Part shown: positions 63,955 through 64,000 of the stretch, piece after piece
Layout: every line of letters begins with the position of its first letter
How positions within the stretch are numbered: position 1 is the first letter of the stretch
Source of the DNA: Rallus limicola
Taxonomy: Eukaryota > Chordata > Aves > Gruiformes > Rallidae
Direction of reading: 5' to 3'
DNA: 64,000 nucleotides
Assembly (NCBI GenBank): GCA_022605955.1
Contig: JAKCOZ010000314.1
Coordinates: 62,001-126,000, forward strand
The notes under the pieces: generated by a model
Seen by the model: the letters and a program-made list of their open reading frames with translations, nothing else
What the model was told of the DNA's origin: nothing
The model's database searches: none
Made by a program: the position numbers and the translations under genes

Positions 63955-64000
63955 GAAACCTCCTAACAGGACACACAAGCAGACCCTGTCACTTTGGCTC
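63955..64000 (+). repeat. Partial monomer cut by the window edge
   Basis: The first 46 bases of monomer 324, in perfect register with the array. The truncation is caused by the window end, so the array continues beyond it. Confidence 0.98.

Larger units (their letters stand above)
1..64000 (+). repeat. Satellite DNA array, 198-bp monomer, 323 complete copies plus a partial
   Basis: The same 198-base unit recurs head to tail from the first base to the last. The unit starting gaaacctcctaacagg at 1 starts again at 199, 595, 793 and so on to 63955, which is exactly 323 periods later, so there is no net length change. All checked diagnostic sites fall at the expected register, and the same forward and reverse reading frames stay open throughout. 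Differences are substitutions only. No monomer is inverted and nothing else interrupts the array. Such arrays are typical of eukaryotic heterochromatin, often centromeric or pericentromeric; that location is inference, since no flanking sequence is visible. The 198-bp length is close to a nucleosome plus linker. I do not recognise the family. Both edges of the window cut the array, so its true length is unknown. Confidence 0.99.

Noticed and set aside
1..64000. CRISPR array
   Set aside because: There are no short repeats with unique spacers: the full 198 bp is conserved, with substitutions only, and there are no cas genes.
1..64000. Transposon or retroelement insertion
   Set aside because: No break in the 198-bp register, no terminal repeats, target-site duplications or transposase/reverse-transcriptase-like peptide in any open frame.
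1..64000. Telomeric or microsatellite tracts
   Set aside because: No run of TTAGGG-type or other short tandem repeats was seen inside the monomers.
1..64000. Assignment to a named satellite family or species
   Set aside because: I do not recognise the consensus. A search against Dfam, Repbase and nt with the 198-bp consensus would decide; without it any name would be a guess.

Overview
The whole 64 kb window is one head-to-tail satellite DNA array. The monomer is 198 bp. There are 323 complete monomers (1-63954) and 46 bases of a 324th (63955-64000). Every monomer has the same orientation and register: position 63955 is exactly 323 x 198 bases after position 1, and I found no insertion, deletion, transposon, unique sequence, RNA gene or credible protein gene. 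Below, mN means monomer N, starting at 198(N-1)+1, and a 'monomer position' is counted from window base 1.

Organism: an array this long and regular points to a eukaryotic nuclear genome, typically centromeric, pericentromeric or other heterochromatin. The consensus is about 49% GC with 3 CpG where about 11.6 are expected (hand count), which fits a CpG-methylating genome such as a vertebrate or plant. I do not recognise the satellite family and cannot name the species.

Monomers differ by substitutions at about 15 recurrent sites. Diagnostic types used below: C (common: tgcctggaacctcctacgg), Y (gaaggaacatacctgctacc, about 77 copies), A (c to g at monomer position 89), V (a to t at 72), ttat (tta at 7-9, 19 copies), ctg (a to t at 27), L (a to t at 135), cat (c to a at 64), gcatg or gactg at 178-182, and gattg.

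Layout by higher-order repeat (HOR): 397-3168, 6-mer built on a 3-monomer rhythm; 3169-8910, irregular; 8911-19602, two tandem copies of a 27-mer, preceded and crossed by a 15-mer relationship; 19603-20988, segment shared with 5149-6150; 20989-23166, 6-mer pair; 23167-25938, irregular; 25939-33066, two nearly identical 18-mers; 33067-35046, irregular; 35047-39996, 13-mer; 39205-44154, 14-mer whose second copy lacks three monomers; 45036 to about 59490, a 36-37-mer in two copies with whole-monomer gains and losses; 58609-61380, 7-mer pair; 61381-64000, irregular tail.

Because 198 is a multiple of 3 and the consensus lacks stops in one frame on each strand, very long open frames run through the array on both strands (up to 27.6 kb). 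Most variants change the hypothetical amino acids, so I judge these frames non-coding. Comparisons were made by eye using diagnostic sites, not by base-by-base alignment.
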